Positions 22,679 to 34,520 of a stretch of DNA of 64,000 nt are shown piece by piece. The stretch's first letter is position 1. Each line of letters starts with the position of its first letter. The position numbers and the translations under genes are program-made. This DNA comes from Clonostachys chloroleuca (taxonomy: Eukaryota; Ascomycota; Sordariomycetes; Hypocreales; Bionectriaceae): the NCBI GenBank assembly GCA_037952775.1, contig JBANAY010000003.1, positions 23,622,001 through 23,686,000 on the forward strand. The letters run 5' to 3'. The notes beneath the pieces were generated by a model, which had not been told where the DNA came from, made no database searches, and saw only the letters and a program-made list of their open reading frames with translations.

Positions 22679-22983
22679 AGAAGGAGGCCAAATGCCTGAT
22701 AGTGTAAGAAAATGAATTGATCGGAGAGAAAAAGCTCTTCGTGAGTTGTATGGGGTTAGATGGCTGGAGGGAAATGGTGAAGAGAGACCCCAAACAATAT
22801 ATTTAAGCCCACACTGGCATGATTGGAGACTCCATAATCTTTCATTGTATTATTAATTCTCTCCTAGCCATCCTCACTAGCATGGCTGAACAACAAGCTC
22901 AAGAAGATACCGAGCGACAGATAGAAGAGGAATAGCGTGTTGCATTCCCTGCCCCACACTTTACTAAACCTGGGTTTCCAAAA

Positions 22984-23056
22984 GGCGTGGAGTGGAAGGG
23001 CGTGGAGTAGAAGGGCGTGGAGTGGAAGGGCGCGTTGGAGAAGGGCGTGAGGGGAA
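22984..23056. repeat. 15-bp minisatellite, about five units
   Basis: Consensus GGCGTGGAGTGGAAG repeated in tandem: three near-perfect units, one variant (GGCGCGTTGGAGAAG) and one shortened unit. It lies in the divergent promoter between the MCT transporter (22678) and the aminotransferase (23294). Read on the minus strand it would encode PSTPR repeats, but no real gene frame supports that. Confidence 0.85.
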
Positions 23057-23293
23057 GAGATCGGATGAAGTGACCACTAAAAGTTTCTCACCACAATGGG
23101 CCCGCGATTGAACTAGCGAACTAACCTGGTAGAATATGATCTTCAGATCTATCATTAAAAGACTTACAGTGGCCGTGATTGAGAGTATATCACAGTTTCT
23201 AAAGCTAGGCTTTGAATACGTTAACAATCGGCTATAGTCGTGTCTTTTCACTCTACTAGTCATTGACCTCTCTATCCCATTAGATTATACAAA

Positions 23294-24943
23294 ATGTCGC
23301 CACAGTGGCTTGAAAATGGCGATGGTGTTGCAACGCCTCCCTTCCTGGATGCAAAGTCCATTAGATCCCACCGGAAGCCCATCGACGCGTCACAATGGGG
23401 CCCGGCGGCACCAGCCAAGAGTGAATCATTCCAAATCCGCCAGCATTGGCACAAGCCCAAGGCCAAAAGATGGGATCACATCCTCAGCAAAGAATCTGCT
23501 GGACGTGCGGGAAACTCTCTCAAGTATGCAGCCAGTTTTCTCTCCAGGCCAGGAATGATTTCCCTGGGAGGCGGACTGCCCTCAGATGGATATTTTCCCT
23601 GGGATGAACTTCATTTCAAAGTGCCACAAGTCGGTCAATTCTCCGACAAGGAGCTACGCGAAAATGGCGTTCTGATCAAGGCTGGTAAACATGACTTGGC
23701 CGAACAAAAGTCCATATTTGATATCTCGACATCTTTCAACTACGGCCAGGGGCATGGTTCTGCGCAACTATTACGTTGGATTACGGAACATACCGAGTTA
23801 GTTCATGATCCTCCCTACGCGGACTGGTCATGTACAATGACTGTTGGGTCGACGTGCAGTATGGATTTCGTGCTGCGTATGCTCACGCAGCCTGGCGACT
23901 ATATAGTCTCGGAAGAGTATACGTTTTCTACTGCCGTTGAAGCCGCTACACCAATGGGCGTTAAAGTAGCTGGTGTCAAGATGGACGACCAAGGTCTACT
24001 TCCCGAGTCGCTTGATGCTCTGTTAAGCAACTGGGACCCAGCTGAGTGGGACGCCAAGAAGCCAACCATCCTGTATACTGTGCCAACCGGTCAGAATCCT
24101 ACGGGGGCAACGCAAGGGGAGAAACGACGAAGAGATGTCTACACTGTTGCCCAGAAACACGATTTATATATCATTGAAGACGAACCTTATTACTTTCTGC
24201 AAATGCAGCCATACAACAGCCAAGGAACGACGGCATCACCTCCCCCGGCAACTAATGCTGAGTTTCTGAAGAGTTTGATACCAAGCTATCTGAGTATCGA
24301 TGTGGATGGAAGAGTTCTACGCATGGATTCCTTTTCTAAAGTTCTTGCTCCTGGTACCAGAACAGGCTGGATCACGGCTAGTCAACAGATTGTCGAGAGG
24401 TACACCCGACACTCCGAGGTGGGCACCCAAGGGCCCAGCGGTGTCTCGCAGCTCATGTTATTTAAGCTTGTCGATGAGTACTGGGGCCACGATGGGTACC
24501 TGGACTGGCTGGTTCATATCCGATTGGGATATACCCAGCGACGGCAAGTTATATTGGAAGCTTGTGAAAAATGGTTGCCTCGCGAAATTGTAAGCTGGCA
24601 ACCACCTGTAGCCGGCATGTTTGTAAGTAACAACATCATACCCCTTCAAGATGGAAACAATTTCTGACCATTCTCAATCTTAGCACTGGCTCAAAATCGA
24701 CTGGAGAAAACATCCTTTGGCCTCATCGAAGACTATTTTGGAGATCGAGGATGAAATTTTCATGGCGAGCATTGATCAGGGTGCATTGGTTATCAAAGGC
24801 AGTCAGTTCTACGCAAACAAGGAGGAGAATCACGATACGCTATACTTCCGCTCCACGTATGCTTCTGCCCCCCTGATAAAATAAATGAGGCCATTCGAAG
24901 ATTTGGGACGGCGGTTCGATCGGTCTTTAAGTTGAAGGAATAA
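23294..24943 (+). CDS. Class I aminotransferase (ARO8-like), frameshifted near the C-terminus
   Basis: PLP-dependent aminotransferase of the aromatic/alpha-aminoadipate (Aro8, kynurenine aminotransferase) group. Exons 23294-24622 and 24684 onward, 61-nt intron. Key residues: the GGGLPSDGYFP substrate loop (92-102), VPTGQNPTG (263-271) with the PLP-contacting Asn, EDEPYY (295-300), and the Schiff-base Lys349 in DSFSKVLAPGTRTGW. The in-frame reading stops at 24884 after ...YASAPLIK. In the +1 frame the expected family ending continues as DKINEAIRRFGTAVRSVFKL and stops at 24943. The switch lies at a run of six C (24868-24873), where seven would keep the frame. So either a one-base deletion removed about 20 residues or the assembly has a homopolymer error. 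It probably starts breakdown, or the reverse, of an aromatic or other amino acid. Confidence 0.85.
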
Positions 24944-24961
24944 ATAGAGGCACTACCGGCC

Positions 24962-24978
24962 GGGGGGGGGGGGGGGGG
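24962..24978 (+). repeat. Poly-G tract of 17
   Basis: Uninterrupted run of 17 G just 3' of the aminotransferase; a likely replication or assembly hot spot. Confidence 0.95.
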
Positions 24979-25079
24979 TATGCTATAGCCTTCAACAAGA
25001 AAAGTGATGTTGAGTATTCGCCTGGTGCCAATTTATTGTTCTAAATATTAGTACCTGACAAGAGGGCTGGAGACCTAAC

Positions 25080-25440
25080 AAGAGTGCTGCAGCCGCGGCT
25101 GCGGCTGTCCGCGCGAGAGACAGAGACGTCGGGTCCGCTGACCTAGCTGTCCGAGAGCAAGACAGAGAGGTTAGACCCGCGGAATGGTCTGTCTAGCGGT
25201 AGATAAGGGGGTCGGATCCAAGCAACCATCTGTCTTTCTAACAGACGCAATAGCTGTGGCCGCAGTCAAGGGGAAAGATAGATAAGTCAGGTCTGAAGGG
25301 AGGGTCTGTCTGTGGGCAGATAGAGGGGTTAGACCCACTGACCTAGCTATCTGAGGGGTTGACAGAGGCCTCGGTCAGGGCCGTAGCTACAGCTGTCTTC
25401 GCAAAGGCGAAGAGTTGGGTCCGGCAACCTTTATTCAATT
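25080..25440. repeat. GC-rich block with diverged internal repeat (200-bp period)
   Basis: An 18-base core CTGACCTAGCTGTCCGAG at 25138-25155 recurs as CTGACCTAGCTATCTGAG at 25338-25355, exactly 200 bases on. Flanks such as GGTTAGACCC and GACAGAG also recur. The block is much more GC-rich than the sequence around it and has no ORF. It may be a worn short interspersed element or tandem duplication. The remaining gap (25441-25813) holds nothing recognised. Confidence 0.55.
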
Positions 25441-25813
25441 TACTCGTTACCACCTAGCCTTCATGATAAGTAGGTAATTTAGTAGCTCATCTAGCGAAGC
25501 GATGCCCGACTCAGCCAATGATCAGTTAATCAAACGGTGCGATTATTAATATACCGTATAGTAAAGCAGGCCCATCTGTTAGATCAAGGTTGCTAACTAA
25601 CTTCAAGAGAGACGAATAAGCATATTGTTAAAACGAAGGTGAGGTGGAGCCTTTCTGAAATATATCTATTCGCGGAAACATATTCTCTTGCTTACATTAT
25701 GTAGCCCTAGCCAGGGCGAGAGGACGAGAGCTCCCAGACTCGACGCAACTCCATCCCATTGTATCAGAAGAACTTGAATAACTAGGGTACCATCTCGTGG
25801 TGTGAGAGCGTTC

Positions 25814-27798
25814 TCAACACAGGAACTTCCAAATTCTCTTCCCAGCGGACCTTGACTGTCTCTCCATTCTCTCCGCCTCAAGAATTTGCGTGAGATTTAG
25901 AACCCGCTGGCCACTGACTAGATCAAGGTCTTTGGCTCTCCATATCTTAGTCTTTTTCCAGAATTTGAAGCCCACGTATGTGATGAGAATAATAATGAGC
26001 GACAGACAAGATTGGAACCAAGATTCGGTGCGCTCAAGAGCAGTCATTGACTCGTAGCCAACTGGGGCAAATCCTGTCCAGAACTGCGCGATCACAATGA
26101 GACAGTTGATAATAAAACCAAGCCAAGAACCGTAAACACCAGCCTGAGACCTGTGGGGAAGATCATTCAAGGAATTTCCTTGTAGTTTCCAGGCACGTCG
26201 GAAACGGATATGAGCTAGGCAGATGGATCCCCAGTTGAAAATCTGTGCCAACCCTGCAATGGAGAGCATCCAGTCAAAGGCTTGTTCTGCGACATCGGGT
26301 CCCGCAGCTACAATAAATGCGACGAGGCCGATTAGGGCAGTGCATATGATAGCGACAAGAGGACGTCCGGATCGATCCACATAGCCCAGAATCTTTGGTG
26401 CCTGTCCTTGATCTGCCATGGCAGCAAGGGTACGCGATGAACTGTACACAGCAGCGTTGCCGACGGAAAGAATGGACATTAAGATGACAGCATTGATAAC
26501 AGACGGCAAGCCATTAATCCCAGCGTTTCGAATTGAGATGACAAATGGCGACGCGTTGGCATCCGCTGATCCTGAGCCGTTGAGAAGATCAGGAGAGTTG
26601 TAGGGAACTAAGAGGCCTATGACAATGAGACAGAGCACATAGAACTAGAATTAGAACTTAGTTAGTATGTAGTCAGATTTTCAAGATGCAAAATGAGAAG
26701 ACCTACCAAGATGATGCGCCAAAACACCTGCTTTACTGCAGCTGGCAATGCCTTTCTCGGGTTGGCAGTTTCCGCTGCGGCGAGACCGACAACCTCTGTA
26801 CCTCCATAGGCAAACGCGGCCGTCACGAAGACGCTGCAAAGTCCCTTGAAGCCATTATTGAAAGCACCTGGGCTATGCCAATATCGCCCACCAATATAAT
26901 CACCCGATGGGGAGCCTCCGCAATCGATGACGATTCCGAGAATACTTTTATTTTAAGAAAACTATTAGCCAACAGATTTCATCTATTTCTGGGACTGGGA
27001 GGAGTATACTAACATGAAACCAATGACAGTAATCACTTTGATAGTGGAAAAGATGAACTCGGCCTCTCCAAAGCCTGAACCAAATGAATGTAAGCTCATC
27101 ATTCGGCGGGACAGAAGGATAGAAAATAACATACCCCTGACACTGAAAAGGTTAATGGACACAACCACGACCCAAAAGATGGCCACCCATGCCGCGCTAT
27201 TCGTTTCTCTCGCTCCGGGCCAAAAGCCAATAGTCATACTCGCAGCGGTGATTTCCAGTGGCAAAGTAACGAGCCAGGAAATGGTATAGTTCCAGCCCAT
27301 GGCGAAGCCCCAAGCCGGATCCAAGAAGCGAGTGGAGAAGGCGGCAAATGAACCAGCAACGGGAAACAGCACACCCATCTCGCTAAGAGCATGTATGGTG
27401 CAGTACATCATGATGCCGATCAGTCCATACGCGATGAGCAGCGAAGCTGGTCCACCACTTTCCAGAGCCTTTCCGCTGCCAACAAACAAGCCTGTGCCGA
27501 CGCAACTTGCAATGGCCATGAGTTTCATATGGCGGCTTTTAAGCTTTCGAGCGAGTTTCTCCGGAGGGGCTGAAGGGCGCTCGTTATCTTGGGAAGGTTC
27601 ATGATGGGCCTGTTCTGGAGGCGAGTCGGCATCACCGTCTGCCGGCTTGAAGCTGTCCATGAAATTTCGCATGCGGGTTTTCGGAACATCTTGAACACTC
27701 GCTTGTTTAGAGGCTAAGAGGTTGGCCTCATGCATTAAAATATCGACCTTTTCATAGTCAACGCCAAGCTCAGGGTCGGCAGCATTGTTCTTCTCCAT
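25814..27798 (-). CDS. Amino-acid permease (AAP/YAT family)
   Basis: 597 residues from four exons: 27798-27135, 27074-27014, 26944-26707 and 26644-25814. Introns are 60, 69 and 62 nt with GTATGT, GTTAGT and GTAGGT donors. A hydrophilic cytoplasmic N-terminus of about 90 residues precedes the first helix LKSRHMKLMAIASCVGTGLF, which has the family pattern R.i.miaigg.iGTGLf. Later come GGSPSGDYIGGRYWHSPGAF and the strongly conserved AAFAYGGTEVVGLAAAETAN, then VKQVFWRIIL at a splice site. The C-terminus is short and hydrophilic. These are proton-driven plasma-membrane amino-acid importers. I chose the ATG at 27798; the same frame runs upstream to 28038 without a fitting start. Adjacent to an aminotransferase and an FAH hydrolase, it fits amino-acid use. 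Confidence 0.9.
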
Positions 27799-28489
27799 GG
27801 CAGGATATGAATATTGATCTAGTCGACCAACAGTGGTACTAGAAACGGTTAGGCAATCAGAGTCCGGAGAGATCAAAATACCATAGTCAAAACTTTTATA
27901 ATATATCGCGGGGAGTGAGATCACCGGAGACTTTATAACTTTGAACGCTCCTGGGCTGGTAAGTAGGAGAGTGCCTCTCTCATATTCTCTTGTCAGGGTT
28001 ACCGTGAGCAGCTCGGCGGAGGTCTCGGCTGCTACCACCGAAGGGTTGTACCCCCCAGAGACTTCCCTTCCCTTGCCACTTTCATTCCACTAAAATCCCC
28101 AAAACTCAATAGTTCAGGGCTCTACCATGCATCACCCCAAGGGGATGGAGATTCAAGGCTCCGCCCCCACACTCTGATGCCTGTCTTCATGGGGGAGAGG
28201 TTCAACGCCCTAAGTTAGGATCACCCCCTGAACAATACTCCGCCGCGCCTTTTCCTAGCGTCACGCCATGGTGTGAACCGCCCTTGAGAAAATACGCCTT
28301 ATTTGCGTGCGCCCTTCACTAGGTTGGGCGTCATCTTGCATTGGAGCCTAACTTAAGACAGGAAAATGGACATTTCATTTTTCAAAGGAGGGGTTATAAT
28401 TAGCCTCTTGATGAGATCTTTGTTAAAATCCCCAGAGCTATCAACACTTCACTCCTACGACACCTTTATCTCAATTTCATCCGTCGAAA
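27799..28489. promoter_or_regulatory. Divergent promoter between permease and FAH-family gene
   Basis: About 690 bases. Contains a TTTATAATATATCGC stretch near 27895-27910 and a CCCTT/AAGGGG-rich part near 28120-28200. No specific operator can be named. Confidence 0.4.
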
Positions 28490-29532
28490 ATGGCTTCGTT
28501 TTCGGTAAGTTTTTTTGGAATCCTAATTATATATGGGCCAGCAATAGCGTAGTCTAACAATCAGCTAGCGGTTGATCAGATTCCTTGCTAAGGATGGAAA
28601 CATTTACTACGGCGATGCCATTCTTCCGTCGGGTGTAACAGATGTAGGCAAGGCGGTTCAAGCCAAAATCCTCAACGGGGACCCCTTTGGAAACCATGAA
28701 TTAACCAAGGAAGTTGTTGTATGTTACCTCTGCCCAATATAATCCCATCCTCCATACGAAATTGTTCTTATTTCTCTTTTTTTCTTAGGACGTCGGCTCC
28801 CTCTTGAGCCCTTTGGCTCGCGAACATGTCAAAACAGTCCGTTGTCTCGGCCTCAACTACGAACAACATGCAAACGAAACCGGTACACCAATTCCGCAGT
28901 ATCCTATTCTCTTTTTCCGGCCCATCACTTCCCTTAATGGACCTTTTGATACCATTCCTATTCCTACCGTAGCCCGACAGTTTGACGGCGTCGACTACGA
29001 GTGTGAGCTAGTCGTTGTGATTGGTAAAGACGCCTATCAGGTTCCTGAGTCAACGGCACTCGAATACGTGGCTGGATATGCTGTTGGCAATGACATTTCC
29101 CACCGTGAGTGGCAGCTGCGACGAGGCGGTAGCCAGTGGGGATTCGGCAAGGGATTCGATGGCTGGGCACCTTTTGGACCCGGTATCGTCAGCTCCAAGC
29201 TTATTCCTGATCCGCAGAAACTGAAGATCTCGACCAAGGTGAATGGTAAGACGGTGCAAGAGAGCAATACTACTGATATGATCTTCGGCGTAGCCAAGAT
29301 TATCGCCTTTTTGAGTCAGGGAACAACGCTTCTCCCAGGTGACTTAATTTTCACCGGAACGTAAGTAGGGGCTTTTGTCTTTACTTTTGACGGTATACTG
29401 ACGGATCTTCCCAGGCCCCAAGGTGTAGGAGAAGTTAGAAACCCGCCATTATGGCTCAAAAATGGGGATACTGTTGAGGTCAGTTTAGAGGGAGTTGGTA
29501 GCTGTGTAAATAAGGTCCAGGACCGAGAATAG
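28490..29532 (+). CDS. FAH-family hydrolase/isomerase
   Basis: 284 residues from four exons: 28490-28504, 28569-28718, 28789-29360 and 29415-29532; introns of 64, 70 and 54 nt. The first exon encodes only five residues, and the tiny exon is supported by the conserved start S(F)xRLIRF shared with the other FAH gene at 63708. Hallmarks: VRCLGLNYEQHANE, ILFFRP, DYECELVVVIGKDA (metal-binding acidic residues), GYAVGNDISHREWQ, KGFDGWAPFGP and the end motif LPGDLIFTGTPQGVG. The family includes fumarylacetoacetate hydrolase, acylpyruvases, oxaloacetate decarboxylase and HHDD isomerase, cleaving or isomerising dicarbonyl acids with Mg2+. Specific substrate unknown. Confidence 0.88.
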
Positions 29533-29863
29533 TAGAACTCCGGAAAACCTCTTCTGGAAAGAGAAAAATACTGAATATTTTCCCAAATTAAAATCCTATT
29601 TCTACTGTTTTTCTGGACTTTTTGTTTAGGTGCTTTGAACGGATCATAAGTGATGAAGTTTGATGGAGAAGGTACCCCACTCTTGGCTTTTGACTATGTA
29701 GGCAGGGATTCATAGATTTAATCACGTCTTTGGAGGCAGTATGCCTACGTCGCGCTTAAAACGATTCAGCCATTCACTGTTTTCCGCCGCAGTTTGATTC
29801 CAGGGGTCATCGCTAATCACGGGGTGAGTTATTGTACTGGGAAATCAACAGTTGGATATTATC
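29533..29863. other. Convergent intergenic spacer
   Basis: 330 bases between two convergent stops; nothing recognised. Confidence 0.5.
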
Positions 29864-32842
29864 TCACCTATCAAACATGATCCATCGCGCCTGATATTGG
29901 ATTTCTGCATCGGTAGGAACATTCTGATTCGGATTATTGGGAGACATTGTGGAGGTGACGAATCGGGTTAACTCCTGTGCCAGACGACGATAGCAATCGG
30001 TATCATTCAGGAAGAATGTGTTTGTCATCAAATCTTCAAATCTCCCGGGACTGCCACTGTCATCGTTAGGTTGTATCTCTAAGTTGGGCTGTTGCTCGTT
30101 TGGCGGCACGACTTCATGTAGTGACAGTCCAGGGTTCAAGGTCCCTAGAGTAGTTGTCCCATAGTGTATTTGGTCATGGCGCCTCTTGAAATTGGCCACC
30201 CATTCCGAGTTGTCCACTTTATCATGGTGCAATCCATCTTGGTAGATGAATGAATGAGCTTTCCGCTCCAGTTCCCTACTTGACGGTTCGATGCCTATGG
30301 CTCGCTGGGAGTCGATATAGTCTCCCAGGTATCGCTCAAGTCCGGTGTAGATGTCTATATTCCCGACCGTTGCTTGTAGCAAATCAACAGGAGCGTCAGC
30401 ATCAACGTAAGGTGGAAGATGGGCTCGTTGGCGGAAATTGCTTAGCCATGCAGTCGACGACTTGACAAGCCGCACGAGCCAGTCAGCAGGGTAACGACAT
30501 GGCAAAATGCTCGCCTTTTCCATTCGCCGAATAATGTGACAAGCTTCCTCTTGGAGCATTTCATTTGATACCGCCATGTTCCGAAGGACTTTAACATGGA
30601 CAAAGTCGTTCAATTGAACCTCAAGCGGACATTGCTCAAAAAGATTGTCTTTACCATTGATCTTGAGAACGGCACTCCTATTCTCGGCTCGTCGTCGGAG
30701 AGGTGCAAATCTTGCACTTGATGCAATCTCATCTGAAGACATGACGAGGTCTCGTAACCAGGAGGATTCTGCTGCGATGTCTCGTTGTGTGGACAGTACT
30801 TCAGAAGCGTAGATTATACGACACGCCTCTACCTGAATGTCTCTGTCCTTCGGGGGGGTATTAGTCTTTTCTTCGTGGTTGGCCATGAAGTAGGCAAGTT
30901 CCAATGTAATAAGCTCGTATGCGTTCCGCGGAGACTCAGTAGGCGCGACACTAGCGAGGAATGGAAAAGGGGATTGTTGTTCATTCTCAATGAGATCTAA
31001 GTATCCTAAAAGTCAGTACAATTCAAGGGGGTGAAACTGTAGAAAGAAAGGAAAAATGAGTCACGTACAGGGCGGAATAGAATTGGTGAGCATTTCCAGC
31101 ACCGATGGGTCAAACCCCCAATCACCATGCCAGTCAGCCATTGTTTTTCCGCTCTTAAAATGCTCCGCCAAGTGATCGGTCCGATCCGTCCAGTCATTCA
31201 TAATGATACCGCAGAAACCACACCGTGAGCGAATCTCCGACTTGACGATTTTCCAATTCGCCATAGACCAGTTGAGAAACATGGCATTATGAACGAGCTT
31301 TAAGTGTTGATTGAGATGATCTTTGCGATAAAACGTTCTCTCTTCGAGTTTCCGCATCTTACAGACGTTGCCATGATGGTGCTTCTCTAGATGCGCATCA
31401 TCCGGATCTGGTAGACCGCAAAAGACGCAACAGAGTTGTTGCGTCTTGGGGTTGATCACTCTGGGTTCATCAGGTGTACAAATCCACATTTCTAGAGACA
31501 AGTGGAACGATTTCTCGTGTCTCTGCCAGTCGTGCTTAGTCTTGAAGGTTTCGGGGCAGAAAGTACACTGGTATGGCTTCAACGGTACAATCAACGATGT
31601 TCTCTGGTTACTTCGGCTCGGCAGCACTCTTTTCCTCCGTCTGCGACGACCATTTATTTGATTGAGAGAGTTGAAGGTGGATACTTGGAACGAGCCGCCC
31701 GAGGAATGCGAGTATGTAAATGAACCTGCGCTAGACGTGCCTGCACTGCTTGCCGAGGAATCGTTGCTAAATATACCTTCTTGAGTGGTAGGTGAGTAAT
31801 TCGAAGTAAAGGGAGCGCTGGGTGCGTCCCATCGCTTCGAATACATGGCTCTTGCAATGGCCACAACAGATGCAGGTTCATCTTCAGGTGGTGAATCGAC
31901 CCAACGTTGCAGAGGATCCTGGCTGGAACTTGAGCCCTTGACGGCCGGTGTGTCAGGCCGCCGGGGAATATCAACAGGTCCAGTAGAGGCAGTTTGGGGA
32001 GATTGGGTACATAAAGACCTTTTGGGTTGCAGCTTGCCTCGGCGCCGAGCGTTGACAATCCAGTTGGCAATTTGCGTCTTGCTAAGGCCAGTCCTCCGTT
32101 GGAGCATTTCTGTTTCCTCTTCGCTTGGATAGGTATGACGACTATTTAGTCCAGGCCATTTTTTTAAAATTTGGAGAGATTCTCGACTGAGACGGGTGGT
32201 AGTGATGGGTGCGACGTCGCCATTCCTCCAAGACGGTACGCGGTGCGACCTACTCCTCACTTCGGGATCTCCCAACAATACGGGATGCAGTGCCAGGTTG
32301 CAGGATGGTTCCGTATGGTCAACAGTTTGTTCATTATGATAATTTGTCGTTGTTATATTCCATGGACTGGTACGGGATGCTGAGAAGATCTGATTGGATG
32401 TGGTTGTATGTGGAATGGACTCAGTGGTTAGGCCATGTCCAGTCTCGATGTAAGAGCTTGAGCAGTCGGGTTTGAACTGAAACTCTGGGTTGCTATAACA
32501 TGGAGACTCTTCGGCGGAAGATCCTTCATATTGATGATTTGAGAAGGTAGAACGATCAGATAGTGCAGTGTCCAGGAGAAAAGAGGGTGATGATATGTCA
32601 TTGCGCGATGAGTCAGCTTGCAATTGTAAGGGATCATGATGTGTAGTCTGGTTCGCGATAGCCGGATCCTGAATAGGAAATTCTTCAGCATCCATGTTCG
32701 CCAGTATCAGATCAATATCAGTATCGAATGGCACACCTCCAGACTGATCGGACAGGAATGAGGAGGACACGGGCACATTCGTTGCCGGAGGGCTGGCATC
32801 CACTCCCAGCTGATCGCACTGCCGCTGCCAATGGTAATCCAT
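29864..32842 (-). CDS. Homeodomain plus C2H2 zinc-finger transcription factor
   Basis: 968 residues from exons 32842-31069 and 30996-29864 with a 72-nt intron. The acceptor at 30997 is the one that avoids a stop and keeps the frame. Start at the first ATG (32842); the frame extends only to a TTG upstream. A Ser/Thr-rich N-terminus precedes an atypical TALE-like homeodomain at about 215-272, ending in the recognition helix SKTQIANWIVNARRRG. A Pro/Ser-rich linker follows, then near residue 430 the C2H2 finger YQCTFCPETFKTKHDWQRH and further Cys/His pairs (CCVFCG...H, RKDHLNQHLKLVH, CGFCGIIMNDWTDRTDHLAEH). The last 350 residues are helical-looking without a named domain. This homeobox/C2H2 pairing is a recognised type in filamentous ascomycetes, where it acts in the nucleus. 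Targets unknown. Confidence 0.87.
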
Positions 32843-33495
32843 GATGCTCAAGAGTCATTTACCAGGTGTGGATTGCAGGGACTTCGTACTAGATCTTTCA
32901 AAAGACTGGGAGTTCAATCAGTGAAAGGATAGAAAACAGAGGACAGGTAAAGTGCGGAAGAGACGGTGGGGTTTGTCCTGTCATTGAATGGGGCTCTGGG
33001 GTCAAAAGGCTGATGCTTATTGGCCACGCCCTAACATCCCAAGATAGTTTACTTCATTTAGTTTGGTTGATCTAACCACATCCCGACCAAGTTCAACAAC
33101 CATCCTCTGCCCCATCTGAACGCATTTTTCCTTGAAGTGTTATTCTTTTGGATTGGTCTCTAGCCACGCAGCCACGCATCTCAAAAGCTTTAAATTCAAG
33201 AGAAGAAAAAGTCAGCGCCATGAGGATTGATCCGAAAGTGGTCAAAGAATAAAACGCCCAAGAAGTCCAGGACTAGGTATGACAAATGCCAGGAGGGCAC
33301 CAATTACAGCTCGTTTTTTTATCTGCTTGTTATTATATTATGTAATTTCTACTGTTAAAGAAGTTGAGCTAGAAGCTGCGGAGTAGATCATATACTAATA
33401 AACGCTCGCGGCCACTTAATAAGAATTTTCAAATTTTGAAATAAGCTAAGTAGCTAATCAAAGTATATTGCTAGTAATATAAAAACTCTGCTAAC
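32843..33495. other. 5' flank of the homeodomain gene, then AT-rich spacer
   Basis: The first 200 bases are the likely promoter. From about 33300 the sequence becomes AT-rich with no ORF. Confidence 0.45.
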
Positions 33496-34101
33496 TGTTA
33501 CGAACAAAGGCCTCCATCAGGCCGTATAAGGTCACGTGCAACCTCAGGCCCTACCAGGATCAGTAACTATTACCTACTACTGGTCTGTCACGTTGGACAA
33601 GTGACGGGTAAGTGACAGCTCAGTGACGACCTCAGTATATATATACATTCATTTTATTAGATAGAAATACTTTCTTAAACAGTTATTAATACAATCAATA
33701 CCGAGTTCATTTACACTAACTCCTCAGTGTACGTATATCAGCATTGATTTATACAGCACCAAGACAACCTAATCACGCCAATCAGAGCAACTCTGATTAG
33801 TTATATCCCTGACCTACCCTGGACTCAATCCAGTGTGAGTTACCCAACTGTTACACTAACTAAAAGACTCTCTAATACTCTTATTATATATTATCTAAAT
33901 TAAGCTAACTTAAATATAAATAGCTTTTTGTCAAGGATCAAACCTCTAGCTCTGACTGATACTCGTTACACTGGGTTACAGTGGCTACAACAACTGACCC
34001 GGGCAGTCAGTTGATTGTCGTATCCTTTTGATGCAATTGGATAGCCCGTAGCCGGGCTGACGGCCGCAGCGCTAGCCACGCTGGAGGGCCAGTCCGTTAC
34101 A
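33496..34101. mobile_element. Candidate solo LTR of a retrotransposon
   Basis: About 606 bases beginning TGTTACG and ending CCGTTACA, so the ends are TG...CA with near-perfect short inverted ends (TGTTACG against TGTAACG). Inside are a TATATATATAC stretch near 33635-33645 and no ORF, as expected for an LTR promoter/terminator unit. No matching 5-bp target duplication is seen (CTAAC before, CTTCT after), and no internal region, primer-binding site or second LTR is visible. Boundaries and class are therefore tentative. Confidence 0.4.
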
Positions 34102-34520
34102 CTTCTAAAGCTTTATAAAATAGTAAATATTTATTAAATATTTAAGTTAAGTATTATATGCTAAAATCTTAATAAGTAATATAAATTTATAATTACTTCA
34201 CTTTCTTCTATATGGAATATTGATTTGCTCGGTAATTCTGACAAACAGTCTCCGAAATTTGAATTAGCACTGTGAGGCGGATTCGGACAAATGTGCCGAA
34301 GTGGAAAAGGTTGTGGAATACCGGAGCGATGTAACCTAGAATGGGCCCAAGCCCAAGTTCCATGCTCGCTCCTTGTATGTTGTTTTAATCTAGTATTCAC
34401 TGATCACTCTAACTTGCACTACCGATAGGTCTACTTTTATTACAGCAACTCGACTATTTGATGCAGCAAGAACAAGACAAGTTTTTGTGGTACACGTACA
34501 ATCATCACCAGGTATCCGGG
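34102..34520. other. Spacer upstream of Zn2Cys6 gene
   Basis: About 420 bases, AT-rich on the left. No gene recognised; the right part is the likely promoter of the next gene. Confidence 0.4.

Noticed and set aside
22964..23263. Minus-strand ORF encoding PSTPR repeats
   Set aside because: The repeat comes from the 15-bp minisatellite in a promoter; no conserved start or neighbouring coding sequence.
33496..33854. Shorter LTR ending at CTGTTACA near 33854
   Set aside because: Possible TG...CA ends, but the longer unit to 34101 has better matching inverted ends; neither has a target duplication.
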